From assembly GCF_020595095.1 (NCBI RefSeq), contig NZ_JAJDOP010000002.1, positions 372,001 through 436,000 on the forward strand: 64,000 nt of DNA, in the 5' to 3' direction. Below the pieces are notes generated by a model. It ran no database searches. It saw nothing but the letters and a program-made list of their open reading frames with translations, and was not told where the DNA came from. Made by a program: the position numbers and the translations under genes. The stretch comes from Microvirga rosea (GTDB taxonomy: Bacteria > Pseudomonadota > Alphaproteobacteria > Rhizobiales > Beijerinckiaceae). Numbering within the stretch: the stretch's first letter is position 1; every line of letters starts with the position of its first letter. Shown here piece by piece: positions 54,693 through 61,338 of the stretch.

Positions 54693-56003
54693 TCAGGACT
54701 TTCCCTTAGCATCAAGGAGCTGTGAGCATAGCGAAACAAGTTTTTCGCTTTCTTTTTCCCAGTTTAGGCGTCGCGCTGCCGCCAGTGAGCGCTGCTTATA
54801 CCTGTCTATGGTCGCGGGATCGAGAGAATTGATGGCCGCACTGATGACGGAAGGTTCCATCCCCTTGAACAGAAGCCCTAGATCATATTCCTTGACCAAC
54901 CGGGACATCTCAGGAAGATCCGAGACGCACAAAGCCAAGCCTGCCATCGTGTACTCGAAGAACTTGTTCGGCAGGGCGAAGCGATTGTGCCTGGAATGAT
55001 CCGGGAGAGCAAAAAGGCCCACGTCAAAAGGATTTGCCTCACGTACGAGGTCGACCATCGGGACGGCTGGAGCGAGGTCCACCCGGTCTCGAACCCCGGC
55101 TCGGGCTATCAGCGCTTCGAGCGTCGCCCGGTATCCGTCGTGTGCAGGGCCGCGGATCGTGAGGCTGAACTCCTTCCGCCAGGAGGGAACGCTGAGGATA
55201 CACTCCTCAAGGCCGCGTCCCGGAGCGACGATCCCATGATAGAGGACCCTGATGCGCTCCCGGGTCGGACGGAAGGGCATCTCCTGGTATGACGGGGTGT
55301 TTCGGATTACCTGCGGCCTAGTCTTGAGGTCATAGATCTCCTGGAGCCGATCGGCGATTCCGTCCGAAACGCAGGTGACGAGAGCCGCTTGCCTGACGCC
55401 ACGGCTCTCCAATGCCACCGTGACAGGGCGGTTGAGAAGCTGCCATCGCAGGCGTTGCGCATACTCATCAGCTGCCAGTTCATGGGTGTCATAAACCAGG
55501 ATCCCACCCTGCTCCCGTGCAAGCCTTCCGGCAATCGGCAGGGCCGTCCAATCGTTGGCCAGCCAGATGTCCGGCTTCATCCCTGAGCCCAAAGTGTAGA
55601 GTCTCGCAAGATCCTTTCGAAGACGCCCGAAGTGCTTCTCTGCGTAGGCTGGCCAGATCCGGGGAAGCTGGGAGCCCACCACATACAGAACCTGCCTCAT
55701 GCGCCGCTGCCCCTGGCGCATGATCCAGGATCCGGGCGGCTGTCCAGCGCCCTGCCAGGCCGTCCCTACGGTCCCGGCCGGCACATCCGGCTCCGCATTC
55801 GTCAGAATGGGCCAGGCGGGCGCCACGGAACGGGCGTCGGCCAGGCCTATGCCCGTGATGTCCCAGCCCGCATTCGCAAAGGCATCGCCTTGTCGCCTGA
55901 CACGCGGATCGTCAGCGATGGCAGAGATCGCAATGATCCCTATGGACCGGCCGCGCTTGACGGGTGTCCGAGTCGATACCGCTGATGGCTCGTGATCGAT
56001 CAT
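54693..56003 (-). CDS. Glycosyltransferase family 4
   Basis: A 436-residue GT4 enzyme, first gene of the minus-strand polysaccharide run. It shares the IAxDxRVRRxGDAxxxxGW N-terminal block, the LYHGIVAPGRGLEECI donor-site motif and FALPNKFFEYTMAGLALCVSD with the larger transferase at 38105. It lacks that protein's basic insertion. ATG at 56003. The next 335 bp upstream contain no gene and should hold the operon promoter. Confidence 0.85.
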   Translation of the reverse strand: MIDHEPSAVSTRTPVKRGRSIGIIAISAIADDPRVRRQGDAFANAGWDITGIGLADARSVAPAWPILTNAEPDVPAGTVGTAWQGAGQPPGSWIMRQGQRRMRQVLYVVGSQLPRIWPAYAEKHFGRLRKDLARLYTLGSGMKPDIWLANDWTALPIAGRLAREQGGILVYDTHELAADEYAQRLRWQLLNRPVTVALESRGVRQAALVTCVSDGIADRLQEIYDLKTRPQVIRNTPSYQEMPFRPTRERIRVLYHGIVAPGRGLEECILSVPSWRKEFSLTIRGPAHDGYRATLEALIARAGVRDRVDLAPAVPMVDLVREANPFDVGLFALPDHSRHNRFALPNKFFEYTMAGLALCVSDLPEMSRLVKEYDLGLLFKGMEPSVISAAINSLDPATIDRYKQRSLAAARRLNWEKESEKLVSLCSQLLDAKGKS

Positions 56004-56338
56004 GGAGGCTGACAGTCATCTCGATAGCAGGAATTGGTCCTTGGAGCGAGCGGCACGCAATATGAGATTGGCGTCGGCCTGTCCAGCGCAGGCTGTCAGG
56101 TCTGTTCTGAGACCCTCCCGGGACGACAATTTCGCCGATGACCGAAAGAGAATCCGCGTATTTCTCTTGCTACCAGGACAACATTACTAGGAATGGCCAA
56201 GCTGACTCGTCAAAAGGGCATAGTTTCTCCGATGGTGGCTGAAGCTCATTTTGGACCGTAAAACAGTTAAGGCCCCCCGGAACTATCGATTTTTACCGTT
56301 GTTGTTCAAAGCAGAGTTAACCGCTTAGGAGGCTTGTG
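56004..56338. other. 335-bp intergenic region between polysaccharide cluster and stress island
   Basis: No gene supported. It contains the start region of the minus-strand cluster and, at 56279-56303, a candidate EcfG promoter for the KGG gene. Nothing resembling an attachment site or tRNA was seen at this boundary. Confidence 0.5.
56279..56303 (+). promoter_or_regulatory. Candidate EcfG promoter for the KGG gene
   Basis: GGAAC at 56279-56283, 16-nt spacer, TGTT at 56300-56303. The -10 differs from CGTT in one base. It lies 35 bp upstream of the ATG at 56339. Confidence 0.6.
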
Positions 56339-56533
56339 ATGGCAACAGGAAGTTCGACTTCGAAGCGCGGCTTCGCGTCGATGGATGGTGACCGGCAGCG
56401 TGAGATTGCGAGCAAGGGCGGTAAAAGCGTCCCGGCTGAAAAGCGTTCATTTTCCCAGGATCGTGAATTGGCCTCCGAGGCTGGCCGCAAAGGCGGACAG
56501 GCCTCTGGAACCAACCGCTCCAATCAAGAGTAA
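56339..56533 (+). CDS. Stress-induced KGG-repeat protein
   Basis: A 64-residue hydrophilic protein with the KGG-type general stress motif (also in fungal Con-10 and E. coli YciG). It is seen as FASMDGDRQREIASKGGKS and again as ELASEAGRKGGQASG. These proteins are intrinsically disordered and accumulate in stress. The ATG at 56339 follows TAGGAGG at an ideal distance. It stands behind a candidate EcfG promoter and is closed by a strong terminator, so it is monocistronic. Confidence 0.9.
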   Translation: MATGSSTSKRGFASMDGDRQREIASKGGKSVPAEKRSFSQDRELASEAGRKGGQASGTNRSNQE

Positions 56534-56550
56534 CGTATGCCTTTTCCATC

Positions 56551-56580
56551 AAAAGGGGCCGCTTAGCGGCCCCTTTTATT
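56551..56580 (+). terminator. Rho-independent terminator
   Basis: Stem AAAAGGGGCCGC and GCGGCCCCTTTT around TTA, followed by ATT, ends the KGG transcript 18 bp after its stop; it also works in reverse for the hypothetical gene at 56617. Confidence 0.9.
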
Positions 56581-56616
56581 ATGCGCACAGGAGGAGGTTG
56601 GCGGCTTCCCCCTTGG

Positions 56617-57162
56617 CTACTGGAATTTGAAGGACGATGGCTCTTCGAGGCAATCGGCAGAGCTGCCGGTTATCAGCCCTTCGCTGACGATGGCCCGGAA
56701 TTCGGAAAGACTTGGACACTCCAACGGCAATCCGCCAAGGTCAATTCGCCGCAGGAGGTCCGTCGCAAGTGATAATGTGAAGTCGAGCGAGGCGATCCTT
56801 AAGGCCGCCGCCGCCTCGAAAGCCAATTCGGAATCAGGATTTTCCGACGCACCGATCAACGTAAGCACGCAATATTCATCTAGAGTTCCCTTACGGGATC
56901 TTGGGGCCTGATGGGATAAGGGCTGACCTCGCTGACGGCTCAGGGCGAAGGCGAGCAGCATGGCGTCGGAAACGATGGCTCTTGCGGCATCCTTTTCCAC
57001 ATATCGAGCCAGATCCTGCTCTGGGGCCTCCAGGACATGGATATCGTAGCCCTCCGATAAGATATCGAGGGAACGAAACGCATCGATGAGCGGGACGATC
57101 GAAGGTCGGAACAGGACAGCAACAGAGCCGTCCTGAAGCGTTGGGCTTCCAACTGCAAACAT
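56617..57162 (-). CDS. Hypothetical protein
   Basis: A 181-residue soluble protein with no recognised family. It contains hydrophobic N-terminal strands (SVAVLFRPSIVPLIDAF) and acidic helices, with no signal peptide, transmembrane segment or metal motif. The ATG at 57162 lies 31 bp after the preceding small gene, so both are likely one transcript from the exact EcfG promoter at 57455-57479. A role in the general stress response is inferred only from that promoter. Confidence 0.68.
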   Translation of the reverse strand: MFAVGSPTLQDGSVAVLFRPSIVPLIDAFRSLDILSEGYDIHVLEAPEQDLARYVEKDAARAIVSDAMLLAFALSRQRGQPLSHQAPRSRKGTLDEYCVLTLIGASENPDSELAFEAAAALRIASLDFTLSLATDLLRRIDLGGLPLECPSLSEFRAIVSEGLITGSSADCLEEPSSFKFQ

Positions 57163-57193
57163 GAAATCCAGGAACTCTGCGCAAGAATGCCGA

Positions 57194-57430
57194 CTAGAGG
57201 TGCCGTCCCGCGTCCCCAGCCAAGCTGGAAAGCGACGAGGGCACGACGAGATGGCGCCTCAGCATGAGAGGGCAAAGCACCCCGTCCTGCTGACGGACCG
57301 GGACGATACCGCTCAGGACAGACGCAACCAGCGGCTTATCCCGTGGCGGAGCGCTCGAGGCCAAGCGGCAAAACTCGTCAGGAACCATTTCCTGAGACAG
57401 AATCGCGTCCAATTCGTTAGTGGCGGTCAT
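57194..57430 (-). CDS. Hypothetical protein, first gene behind an EcfG promoter
   Basis: A 78-residue protein starting at the ATG at 57430, preceded by GGGGAGA at good spacing; the open frame to 57496 passes through the promoter and is not used. The sequence (MTATNELDAILSQEMVPDEF, then a basic/aliphatic C-terminal half) has no recognised family. It is small, soluble and probably co-transcribed with the next hypothetical gene. Confidence 0.68.
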   Translation of the reverse strand: MTATNELDAILSQEMVPDEFCRLASSAPPRDKPLVASVLSGIVPVRQQDGVLCPLMLRRHLVVPSSLSSLAGDAGRHL

Positions 57431-57454
57431 AGACGTTCTCCCCGTCTCCTCACC

Positions 57455-57479
57455 AACGTGGCGGCTTAGCCTCAGTTCC
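57455..57479 (-). promoter_or_regulatory. EcfG promoter, minus strand
   Basis: On the minus strand GGAAC (57475-57479), 16-nt spacer, CGTT (57455-57458): an exact match to the general stress consensus, 25 bp upstream of the ATG at 57430. Confidence 0.85.
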
Positions 57480-57528
57480 TGCGGCAATCCGCCCATCCCC
57501 GGGCTCGGAAAATTTTTCCGATTTTTGT

Positions 57529-57553
57529 GGAACCAACCCCTTCAGAGCACGTT
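57529..57553 (+). promoter_or_regulatory. EcfG promoter of small RNA 1
   Basis: GGAAC (57529-57533), 16-nt spacer, CGTT (57550-57553), an exact consensus match on the plus strand. No start codon with a ribosome-binding site follows; a terminator lies 44 bp downstream of the -10. Confidence 0.83.
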
Positions 57554-57559
57554 TGATGT

Positions 57560-57627
57560 TCAACCGGCTCAAATGCCCCCTGAGCTGGCACCTTTTAAGG
57601 CGCGGTCTCAAGACCGCGCCTTTTCTT
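57560..57627 (+). ncRNA. Candidate general-stress small RNA 1
   Basis: Predicted transcript of about 68 nt between an exact EcfG promoter and a strong terminator. The 5' hairpin has stem CCGGCTCA (57564-57571) and TGAGCTGG (57581-57588) with the exposed 9-nt loop AATGCCCCC. The linker CACCTTTTAAG follows, then the terminator hairpin. The 5' ACCGGC and the GGCACCTTT(T)AAG linker are shared with the second candidate at 61180. A C-rich loop suits pairing with ribosome-binding sites, as described for the sigma-T-dependent GsrN RNA of Caulobacter. The start site (about 57560) is estimated from the -10. Confidence 0.72.
57597..57627 (+). terminator. Terminator of small RNA 1
   Basis: Stem AAGGCGCGGTC (57597-57607) and GACCGCGCCTT (57612-57622) with loop TCAA, then TTCTTTG. 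It forms the 3' end of the candidate small RNA. Confidence 0.9.
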
Positions 57628-57642
57628 TGTTTTGCGGCCAAT

Positions 57643-57676
57643 ATCCCAAAAGAAAACGGCGCCCGAAGGCGCCGTT
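57643..57676 (-). terminator. Terminator of the PRC-barrel gene
   Basis: On the minus strand the stem AACGGCGCC/GGCGCCGTT (57655-57676, loop of 4) is followed by TTTTCTTTTGGG, 24 bp after the stop at 57701. Confidence 0.9.
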
Positions 57677-57700
57677 CCCTTGCTGTGACGTGCGATAAGG

Positions 57701-58447
57701 TTACTGCTTGGGAGCAGCCGAGCCAGTCGCGCCGCTGTGAGCATTCTTGTCGAACTTCGGCGCAGCCTGAAGCTCGGCCTTCGTCATACGCAGAATGACG
57801 CGCTCGGGCTCGTTGCTGTTGCTGCTTGCCGAGGTTCCAGAGGTCGTATTGGTCGAACCCGTGGCGTTCACCGCATTGTTGTTCGTCGTCGAGGACGTGC
57901 CAGCGGTGGTGTTCGAGGCGGTCGAGCCGGTGGTCGAAACCTTGTTGCCGCTGTTATCGGCGTTGTTCATGGCGTTCACCTGCTCGCGGGTGGCGAACTC
58001 CAGGGAGTTGAAGGGAACCGCCACGTCCTTCTCGCCGATCCCCAGGAAGCCGCCGACACCGACCACGGCCGCAACAGCCTGACCGTTACGGTCAACGATG
58101 ACGTCATTGATGTCGCCGATCGACTCGTTGTTGGCGCTGATCACGCGGGTGCCGATGAGATCGGAGGCCATCATCTGATTGGCCTGCATCTGGGTCATGA
58201 ACTGACCCTGCATGCCGCTGGATTGAGCCATCGTCGAGGAGCCCGAAGTGCTCATGGAGGAGGAGTTCATCGACGATGAACCGGAATTTCCAGGCTGCAT
58301 GGCAGGAGAGCCCGTAGTCGTCGAGCCGGAGCCCGTGGCCGCCGGGCGATCCGTTGCGCCCGATGCGCCGGGGGCGGAGGTCTGAGCGAAAGCAGGCGCG
58401 GCGAAGAGGGTGGCGACAAGACAGGCAGCCATGTGCTTCTTAAGCAT
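57701..58447 (-). CDS. Secreted PRC-barrel domain protein with S/T/N-rich linkers
   Basis: A 248-residue exported protein. The signal peptide MLKKHMAACLVATLFAAPAFAQ starts at the ATG at 58447 (7 codons upstream were dropped). Residues about 25-80 are a G/S/T/M-rich low-complexity linker. A PRC-barrel domain follows at about 85-150 (ASDLIGTRVISANNESIGDI, then DRNGQAVAAVVGVGGFLGIG). A second S/T/N-rich stretch covers about 155-215 and a charged tail ends the protein. PRC-barrel proteins of this exported type are common in the Rhizobiales and usually of unknown role. Two EcfG-type promoters lie upstream. Confidence 0.85.
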   Translation of the reverse strand: MLKKHMAACLVATLFAAPAFAQTSAPGASGATDRPAATGSGSTTTGSPAMQPGNSGSSSMNSSSMSTSGSSTMAQSSGMQGQFMTQMQANQMMASDLIGTRVISANNESIGDINDVIVDRNGQAVAAVVGVGGFLGIGEKDVAVPFNSLEFATREQVNAMNNADNSGNKVSTTGSTASNTTAGTSSTTNNNAVNATGSTNTTSGTSASSNSNEPERVILRMTKAELQAAPKFDKNAHSGATGSAAPKQ

Positions 58448-58504
58448 TGCAAGATCTCCTAATGTCAATGATTCGCATTTTTACGCCTGAGCGCGTGCCG
58501 ATTT

Positions 58505-58529
58505 AACGCAATCTTAGCGTTGTCGTTCC
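58505..58529 (-). promoter_or_regulatory. EcfG promoter, proximal, PRC-barrel gene
   Basis: On the minus strand GGAAC (58525-58529), 16-nt spacer, CGTT (58505-58508). Exact consensus, 57 bp upstream of the ATG at 58447. Confidence 0.85.
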
Positions 58530-58679
58530 GAAAGCTGAGATTGAATGAGACAATTTGTACAAATTTATACTACAAAGACCCCGGCACCGCGGAAAATTAA
58601 ACTCTCTCTATAAATTAAGCACAAAATATTACTTTGCCGCCCACTCTATTTGAGCGACGAAAATGTTCCAATTATTTTT

Positions 58680-58705
58680 AACGTGGAACCTGCCAGCGCG
58701 GTTCC
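58680..58705 (-). promoter_or_regulatory. EcfG promoter, distal, upstream of PRC-barrel gene
   Basis: On the minus strand GGAAC (58701-58705), 17-nt spacer, CGTT (58680-58683). Exact consensus but 232 bp before the ATG; the AT-rich stretch between (58531-58680) contains no open frame. It would give a long leader or a second start. Confidence 0.6.
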
Positions 58706-58744
58706 TGATCGCCATGGGCACAGGTCTGAGGTCTTCGCGATCCC

Positions 58745-60571
58745 TCAGGATGATTTTGGATTGGGCTTCTTGAACAGGACGGATACGGCCCTTCTCATGG
58801 CAAAGGTCCGAGGAGAGAGAGGCTCGTCGGCGACCAGACGGGCTCCATCCTGGCGTCGGGCGAGAATGAGACGGCGGTTATGAAAAGCCTCCAGCTCCGG
58901 GCGATGTCCGACACTGATGATCGCAGCCTTCGGCAACCGTTCGATGATTCTCTCCATCAGAACGTCCTGGGTTTCCGGGTCGAGAGCCGAGGTTGCCTCG
59001 TCCATCACGATAATGTCCGGCTGCTGGATAAACAGCTGAGCGAAAGCCAGACGCTGCTGTTCGCCTCCGGACAAGGTCCGGTCCCATGGTTCCCCCTCGT
59101 TGTTGATCCGCTCGGTCAGGTGCCCCAGCCCCGCGCTCTTCAAGGCTTCCGCTACGGCGTCGTCCGAAAGGCTTTCCGTTGGGTTCGGATAAGCGACCGC
59201 ATGCTTGAGGGTACCGATGGGCACATAGGGGCGCTGCGGCATGAAGAAGAGCTTTGCTCCGCGGCGGATGACGATGTCGCCCTCCCCCCAAGGCCACAAG
59301 CCGGCAATCGCCCGGATCAAGGTGCTCTTGCCGGCACCGGATTCACCGACCACCAGGACCCGCTCGCCCGGGCGAATTTCGACCCGGGTCTCTCCCACGA
59401 CCGCCGTGCCGTCATCCAGGGTGACGGATACGTCGCGCAGCTCGAGGGAAACCTCATCTCCCTCCTCTCTGCGCACGATATGGCCGAGACCCGGCCCTTC
59501 GGCCTTTTCCAGTTTGTCGAGGGATACGATAAGGCCGGCCACGCGATTGGCGGACGCTGTCCAGTCCGCAAGCTTGGGATAGTTCTCGACCAACCAGTTA
59601 AAGGACTGCTGCACGGTTACGAAGGCGGTTGCCGCCTGCATCACGTCGCCGAGCGACATGGTTCCGGCCAGATATTTCGGCGCGCACAGGATCAGCGGAA
59701 TGACCGGAGCCAGAACGAAATTACCATAGGAGACGACCGTGGTGCGCAGATACTGGCCGCATAGGGCCCGCCACTGGGCGATGACCTGCCCGAGCGCCCG
59801 CGACAGGCCGCTGCGCTCCTCCGGTTCCCCGCCGAGAAGAGCAATGCTCTCCCCGTTCTCGCGCAGCCGTGTGACCGCATAGCGAAACTCGGCTTCCGCC
59901 TGGTTCTTGTCTTCGGCCACCTGGACGAACTGGCGCCCGATAACGATCATGGCCGTTGTCGTGATCAGGGAATAGATGACGGCCACGAAAACCAGATACC
60001 CTGGAATCGTCACGGCTCGCCCACCGAGATCGAAGGAGATCCCGCCGCCGACCGCCCATAGAACGCCGATGAAGGTAATCGCCGTCAGCACGGCGGTCGT
60101 TACGCCAAAGGCGAAATCGACCGGGGATTCCGTGGCGATACGGGTATCGTCGGCAATACGGAATTCCGGATTCTGGTGCTGCCCCTTCACGAGGTTGAGC
60201 TGGTAATAGCGGCCGTTCTTCAGCCAGCGGTCGATCTGGTAATCCGTCAGCCAGGCCCGCCATGCGCGCTGCGTGGTCAGTCGCCCCCATACCGATGCGA
60301 CATTAAACGCGACTGCCGCAAGGGCAAGTGGGACGAAAAGCAAGGCGAGATGCCCGACCAGGGATACATCTCGCTTCTCGAGCGCGTTGAAAATGTCCCG
60401 ATTCCAGACATTGAGCCGGTATTGGACGAAAAGCTGCCCAAGGATGATCGTAAGGAGAGACAACGTGAGGAACCAGGCCTCGCCACGCCTCACACCTTTC
60501 CAAAAACCTGATGCTGCCTGCCAGAACCTCGAAAACAGCCGACGTCTGTCGACAAGCTGGGCCTCGTTCAC
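58745..60571 (-). CDS. ABC transporter, fused permease-ATPase (YddA/SbmA-BacA family)
   Basis: A 608-residue half transporter of the ABC_membrane_2 type. Residues about 1-340 hold six transmembrane segments with the family block LNVWNRDIFNALEKRD and WRAWLTDYQIDRWLKNGRYY. The ATPase domain has Walker A GESGAGKST, signature LSGGEQQRL and Walker B DIIVMDEATSALD, all intact. Relatives (YddA, the ATPase-bearing BacA homologues) import peptides, bleomycin or cobalamin or influence very-long-chain fatty acids of lipid A. It follows a secreted hypothetical with an EcfG promoter after 37 bp and may be part of the stress regulon. Confidence 0.88.
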   Translation of the reverse strand: MNEAQLVDRRRLFSRFWQAASGFWKGVRRGEAWFLTLSLLTIILGQLFVQYRLNVWNRDIFNALEKRDVSLVGHLALLFVPLALAAVAFNVASVWGRLTTQRAWRAWLTDYQIDRWLKNGRYYQLNLVKGQHQNPEFRIADDTRIATESPVDFAFGVTTAVLTAITFIGVLWAVGGGISFDLGGRAVTIPGYLVFVAVIYSLITTTAMIVIGRQFVQVAEDKNQAEAEFRYAVTRLRENGESIALLGGEPEERSGLSRALGQVIAQWRALCGQYLRTTVVSYGNFVLAPVIPLILCAPKYLAGTMSLGDVMQAATAFVTVQQSFNWLVENYPKLADWTASANRVAGLIVSLDKLEKAEGPGLGHIVRREEGDEVSLELRDVSVTLDDGTAVVGETRVEIRPGERVLVVGESGAGKSTLIRAIAGLWPWGEGDIVIRRGAKLFFMPQRPYVPIGTLKHAVAYPNPTESLSDDAVAEALKSAGLGHLTERINNEGEPWDRTLSGGEQQRLAFAQLFIQQPDIIVMDEATSALDPETQDVLMERIIERLPKAAIISVGHRPELEAFHNRRLILARRQDGARLVADEPLSPRTFAMRRAVSVLFKKPNPKSS

Positions 60572-60608
60572 GCCACTCTCCGGTTACCCCTCAAGCCCTT
60601 CAATCCGA

Positions 60609-61046
60609 TCAAGCAGGAATGCGCTCGGATTCCGCAGCCTGAGCAAGACACAGGCTTGGGTTCTGCTCCGCGGAGGCCCGCGCCAGGGGGCTGACGGCCG
60701 TCATGCATCCGAATGTCTGAGGGCGACGCTTTTTCTGAGGCTCGTCCTTCGTCTCGCGACGCTCGATAGCCGGCTGCGGAGCTGTGTCCTTGCGCTGCGT
60801 CTCAAAAGATACGACCGGACGCCGCGCGCCCTCAAGATAGTTGGCATTCATCACGGAATCCTGGCCAAACAGGATCCGGCCGTCGAAATTTCCAGTCAGG
60901 CCGGCAGTATGAGCCTCGTCGCCGACCTGAACAGGGAATGCTGCAGGGCGTTCACGGGGACCATCTGACGCCGGGACAGCAATGAAACTGAGGGCGAAAA
61001 ATGCGCTTCCCACGGCCCCGATCGTGATCGCAGTCCTGTTCCGCAT
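60609..61046 (-). CDS. Hypothetical secreted protein under EcfG control
   Basis: A 145-residue protein. The N-terminal hydrophobic segment (ITIGAVGSAFFALSFIAVPA) is a signal peptide or anchor at about residues 6-26. The rest is polar and low in order (ETQRKDTAPQPAIERRETKD) with two C-terminal cysteines (FGCMTAV, SLCLAQ) that could form a disulphide. No family recognised. Its exact EcfG promoter lies 41 bp upstream, and the SbmA/YddA-type transporter gene follows after 37 bp. Confidence 0.75.
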   Translation of the reverse strand: MRNRTAITIGAVGSAFFALSFIAVPASDGPRERPAAFPVQVGDEAHTAGLTGNFDGRILFGQDSVMNANYLEGARRPVVSFETQRKDTAPQPAIERRETKDEPQKKRRPQTFGCMTAVSPLARASAEQNPSLCLAQAAESERIPA

Positions 61047-61087
61047 GGTCCCCTCCGCTCCATTAGCTTGGCTACATCCGGCAGAAC

Positions 61088-61112
61088 AACGCGGCCGTTT
61101 CAGTGATGTTCC
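61088..61112 (-). promoter_or_regulatory. EcfG promoter of the 61046 gene
   Basis: On the minus strand GGAAC (61108-61112), 16-nt spacer, CGTT (61088-61091). Exact consensus. Confidence 0.87.
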
Positions 61113-61148
61113 TGAGCATTTACTTTTCGTAAATAAAAGAACATGAGC

Positions 61149-61173
61149 GGAACCATCCCTACCACGTCGCGTT
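61149..61173 (+). promoter_or_regulatory. EcfG promoter of small RNA 2
   Basis: GGAAC (61149-61153), 16-nt spacer, CGTT (61170-61173) on the plus strand. Exact consensus, and the downstream region to the terminator has no credible coding sequence. Confidence 0.85.
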
Positions 61174-61179
61174 TTTTAA

Positions 61180-61262
61180 GTACCGGCCTCCTGGTCCTCC
61201 CCGCATTCCCCTTGTGCATTGGCCGGCACCTTTAAGACGGGCTATGAGCCCGTCTTTTTTTA
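61180..61262 (+). ncRNA. Candidate general-stress small RNA 2
   Basis: Predicted transcript of about 83 nt between an exact EcfG promoter and a strong terminator. The outer stem CCGGCC (61183-61188) and GGCCGG (61221-61226) closes a 32-nt loop rich in C, containing two CCTCC-type anti-Shine-Dalgarno stretches. A small inner hairpin (GCA/TGC, 61203-61217) carries CCCC in its loop. The linker CACCTTTAAG and terminator follow. The 5' ACCGGC and linker match small RNA 1. Start site estimated. Confidence 0.74.
61234..61262 (+). terminator. Terminator of small RNA 2
   Basis: Stem AAGACGGGCT and AGCCCGTCTT around a short ATG loop, followed by TTTTT. It provides the 3' end of the candidate RNA. Confidence 0.9.
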
Positions 61263-61278
61263 TTTCCACAACGATGAT

Positions 61279-61314
61279 CGAAAAAAGAAATGCCCGGCTG
61301 ATCACCGGGCATTT
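61279..61314 (-). terminator. Terminator of phyR
   Basis: On the minus strand the stem AAATGCCCGG/CCGGGCATTT (61288-61314, 7-nt loop) is followed by CTTTTTTC, 24 bp after the phyR stop. Confidence 0.9.
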
Positions 61315-61338
61315 ACTTAATCTAAGCTTTGCATACGG

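Noticed and set aside
57553..57798. Plus-strand open frame of 81 codons crossing the small RNA 1 region
   Set aside because: It runs through a strong terminator and into the antisense of the PRC-barrel gene, has no ribosome-binding site and no protein-like composition; the short RNA explains the promoter better.
58650..58883. Plus-strand frame of 77 codons after the PRC-barrel gene
   Set aside because: Most of it lies antisense to the end of the ABC transporter gene, and no ribosome-binding site precedes it.
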